From assembly GCF_903915725.1 (NCBI RefSeq), contig NZ_CAIWTY010000084.1, forward strand, positions 62,001-126,000: a DNA stretch of 64,000 nt, given 5' to 3'. The notes below the pieces were generated by a model, which was not told the DNA's origin, made no database searches, and worked only from the letters and a program-made list of their open reading frames with translations. This document shows positions 63,341 to 64,000 of this stretch, piece after piece. The translations under genes were made by a program, and so were the position numbers. The DNA is from an uncultured Rhodopila sp. GTDB taxonomy: Bacteria > Pseudomonadota > Alphaproteobacteria > Acetobacterales > Acetobacteraceae. How positions within the stretch are numbered: the stretch's first letter is position 1; each line of letters starts with the position of its first letter.

Positions 63341-64000
63341 TCAGTTCGCCACCTCCCCCGCCGCCTTCCGTGTCGACAATACCGCCTCCCGGGCGGCGCG
63401 CGCCATCAGGCCGCTGTCGTTGGCGATTGTGACGAACTGGAAGCCCTTCTGGATCATCCGCGCGGCATAGGGCGCCGACCCGTTATGCAGCCCGGCGAAC
63501 TTGCCGTGCTTCTTACAGGACGCCAGCAGCTTGTCGTAGATCTCCAGGATCACCGGCTCCTCGCGGTCCAGGATCGGGATCATGCCCAGCGAAAGGCCCA
63601 TGTCCGACGGTCCGATATAGATGCCGCTGATGCCGGGGACACTCAGGATTTCGTCGATGTTGTCGATGCCGGCCTGCGTCTCGATCATCGCGATGACCAG
63701 CACTTCGTTATTCGCCGTCGCCTGGTAGCTGCTCGCCTCCCCGTACATCGCCGCCCGGATCGGCCCGTTGCTGCGCTTGCCCTGTGGCGGATACAGGCTG
63801 GCGTCGGCCAGGGCCTTCGCCTCGGCCGCGTTGTTCACCATCGGGCAGATGATGCCCATCGCCCCGCCATCGAGGCATTTGCCGATAATCCCGGGTTCGT
63901 TCCACGGCACCCGCACCAGGGGCGTTATCGGGTGCGCCTGCATCGCCTGGAAGCACTGCACCATGGACTGGTAGTCCTGCACGCCGTGCTGGAGGTCGAC
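63341..64000 (-). CDS. HpcH/HpaI family aldolase (partial)
   Basis: The gene runs off the window end, so only the C-terminal 219 residues are present. Class II metal-dependent aldolase features are VDLQHG, VRVPWNEPGIIGKCLDGGAMGIICPMVNN, KRSNGPIRAAMYG, MIETQAGIDNIDEIL and YIGPSDMGLSLG. Such enzymes cleave 2-keto-3-deoxy sugar acids (glucarate, rhamnonate) to pyruvate and an aldehyde. The presence of a UxaA-type dehydratase 10 kb away is suggestive of sugar-acid metabolism, not proof. Confidence 0.9.
   Translation of the reverse strand, partial: VDLQHGVQDYQSMVQCFQAMQAHPITPLVRVPWNEPGIIGKCLDGGAMGIICPMVNNAAEAKALADASLYPPQGKRSNGPIRAAMYGEASSYQATANNEVLVIAMIETQAGIDNIDEILSVPGISGIYIGPSDMGLSLGMIPILDREEPVILEIYDKLLASCKKHGKFAGLHNGSAPYAARMIQKGFQFVTIANDSGLMARAAREAVLSTRKAAGEVAN

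Overview
This is a high-GC proteobacterial chromosome segment, most likely from an alphaproteobacterium of the Acetobacteraceae/Rhodospirillales type. The reasons are the ribosomal gene order, the yqeY-dnaG-rpoD order, the envC-ctpA-yibQ-rppH order, and a CarA carrying an N-terminal carph-isopro/YdaS-like domain. The family placement is inference. No 16S gene is present to confirm it.

Layout. From 271 to 16815 (minus strand) runs a str-S10-spc-alpha ribosomal supercluster, in transcription order rpsL-rpsG-tuf / rpsJ to rplO / secY-adk / rpsM-rpsK-rpoA-rplQ. fusA is missing from its usual place between rpsG and tuf. Hairpin terminators follow tuf and rplO, and a strong sigma70-type promoter lies between adk and rpsM. 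A divergent asnB gene and a tRNA-Ala(CGC) follow.

At 19.1-22.1 kb is an accessory module abutting the tRNA 3' end. It holds a Gly/Met-rich exported protein, a caspase-FGE/SUMF1 fusion with a Tat-like internal membrane anchor, and a small Pepco-like protein. It looks like a conflict (immunity or programmed cell death) system and is the best candidate for something undescribed. From 22.5 to 33.0 kb are metabolic and informational genes: an orphan periplasmic binding protein, a UDG-family protein, a CysC kinase fused to a decayed CysN GTPase, threonine ammonia-lyase, greA, carB and carA. Two small AT-richer genes (a 2-TM membrane protein overlapping a Cas2/SinR-like protein) are embedded between carA and carB.

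From 33.1 to 38.1 kb are a GFA-family protein, yqeY, dnaG and rpoD. From 38.2 to 44.6 kb is a second accessory cluster: vapBC with a perfect operator palindrome, a RES toxin whose antitoxin survives only as a stub, and a YhaO/YhaN (SbcCD-like) nuclease-ATPase pair. From 44.6 to 50.5 kb lie rppH, yibQ, ctpA, envC and a methyltransferase. From 50.5 to 56.4 kb are an enoyl-CoA hydratase, an exported protein, a UxaA-type dehydratase, a pair of DUF4168 proteins and a phosphodiesterase-type alkaline phosphatase. From 56.4 to 63.1 kb is a tripartite RND efflux pump with a divergent TetR regulator. The window ends inside an HpcH/HpaI aldolase.

A family of palindromic intergenic repeats (about 85 bp, six sites) is scattered through the right half. 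One copy sits in a MITE-like element with terminal inverted repeats, and one pair belongs to a 168-bp tandem duplication that copies the 3' end of the uxaA gene.
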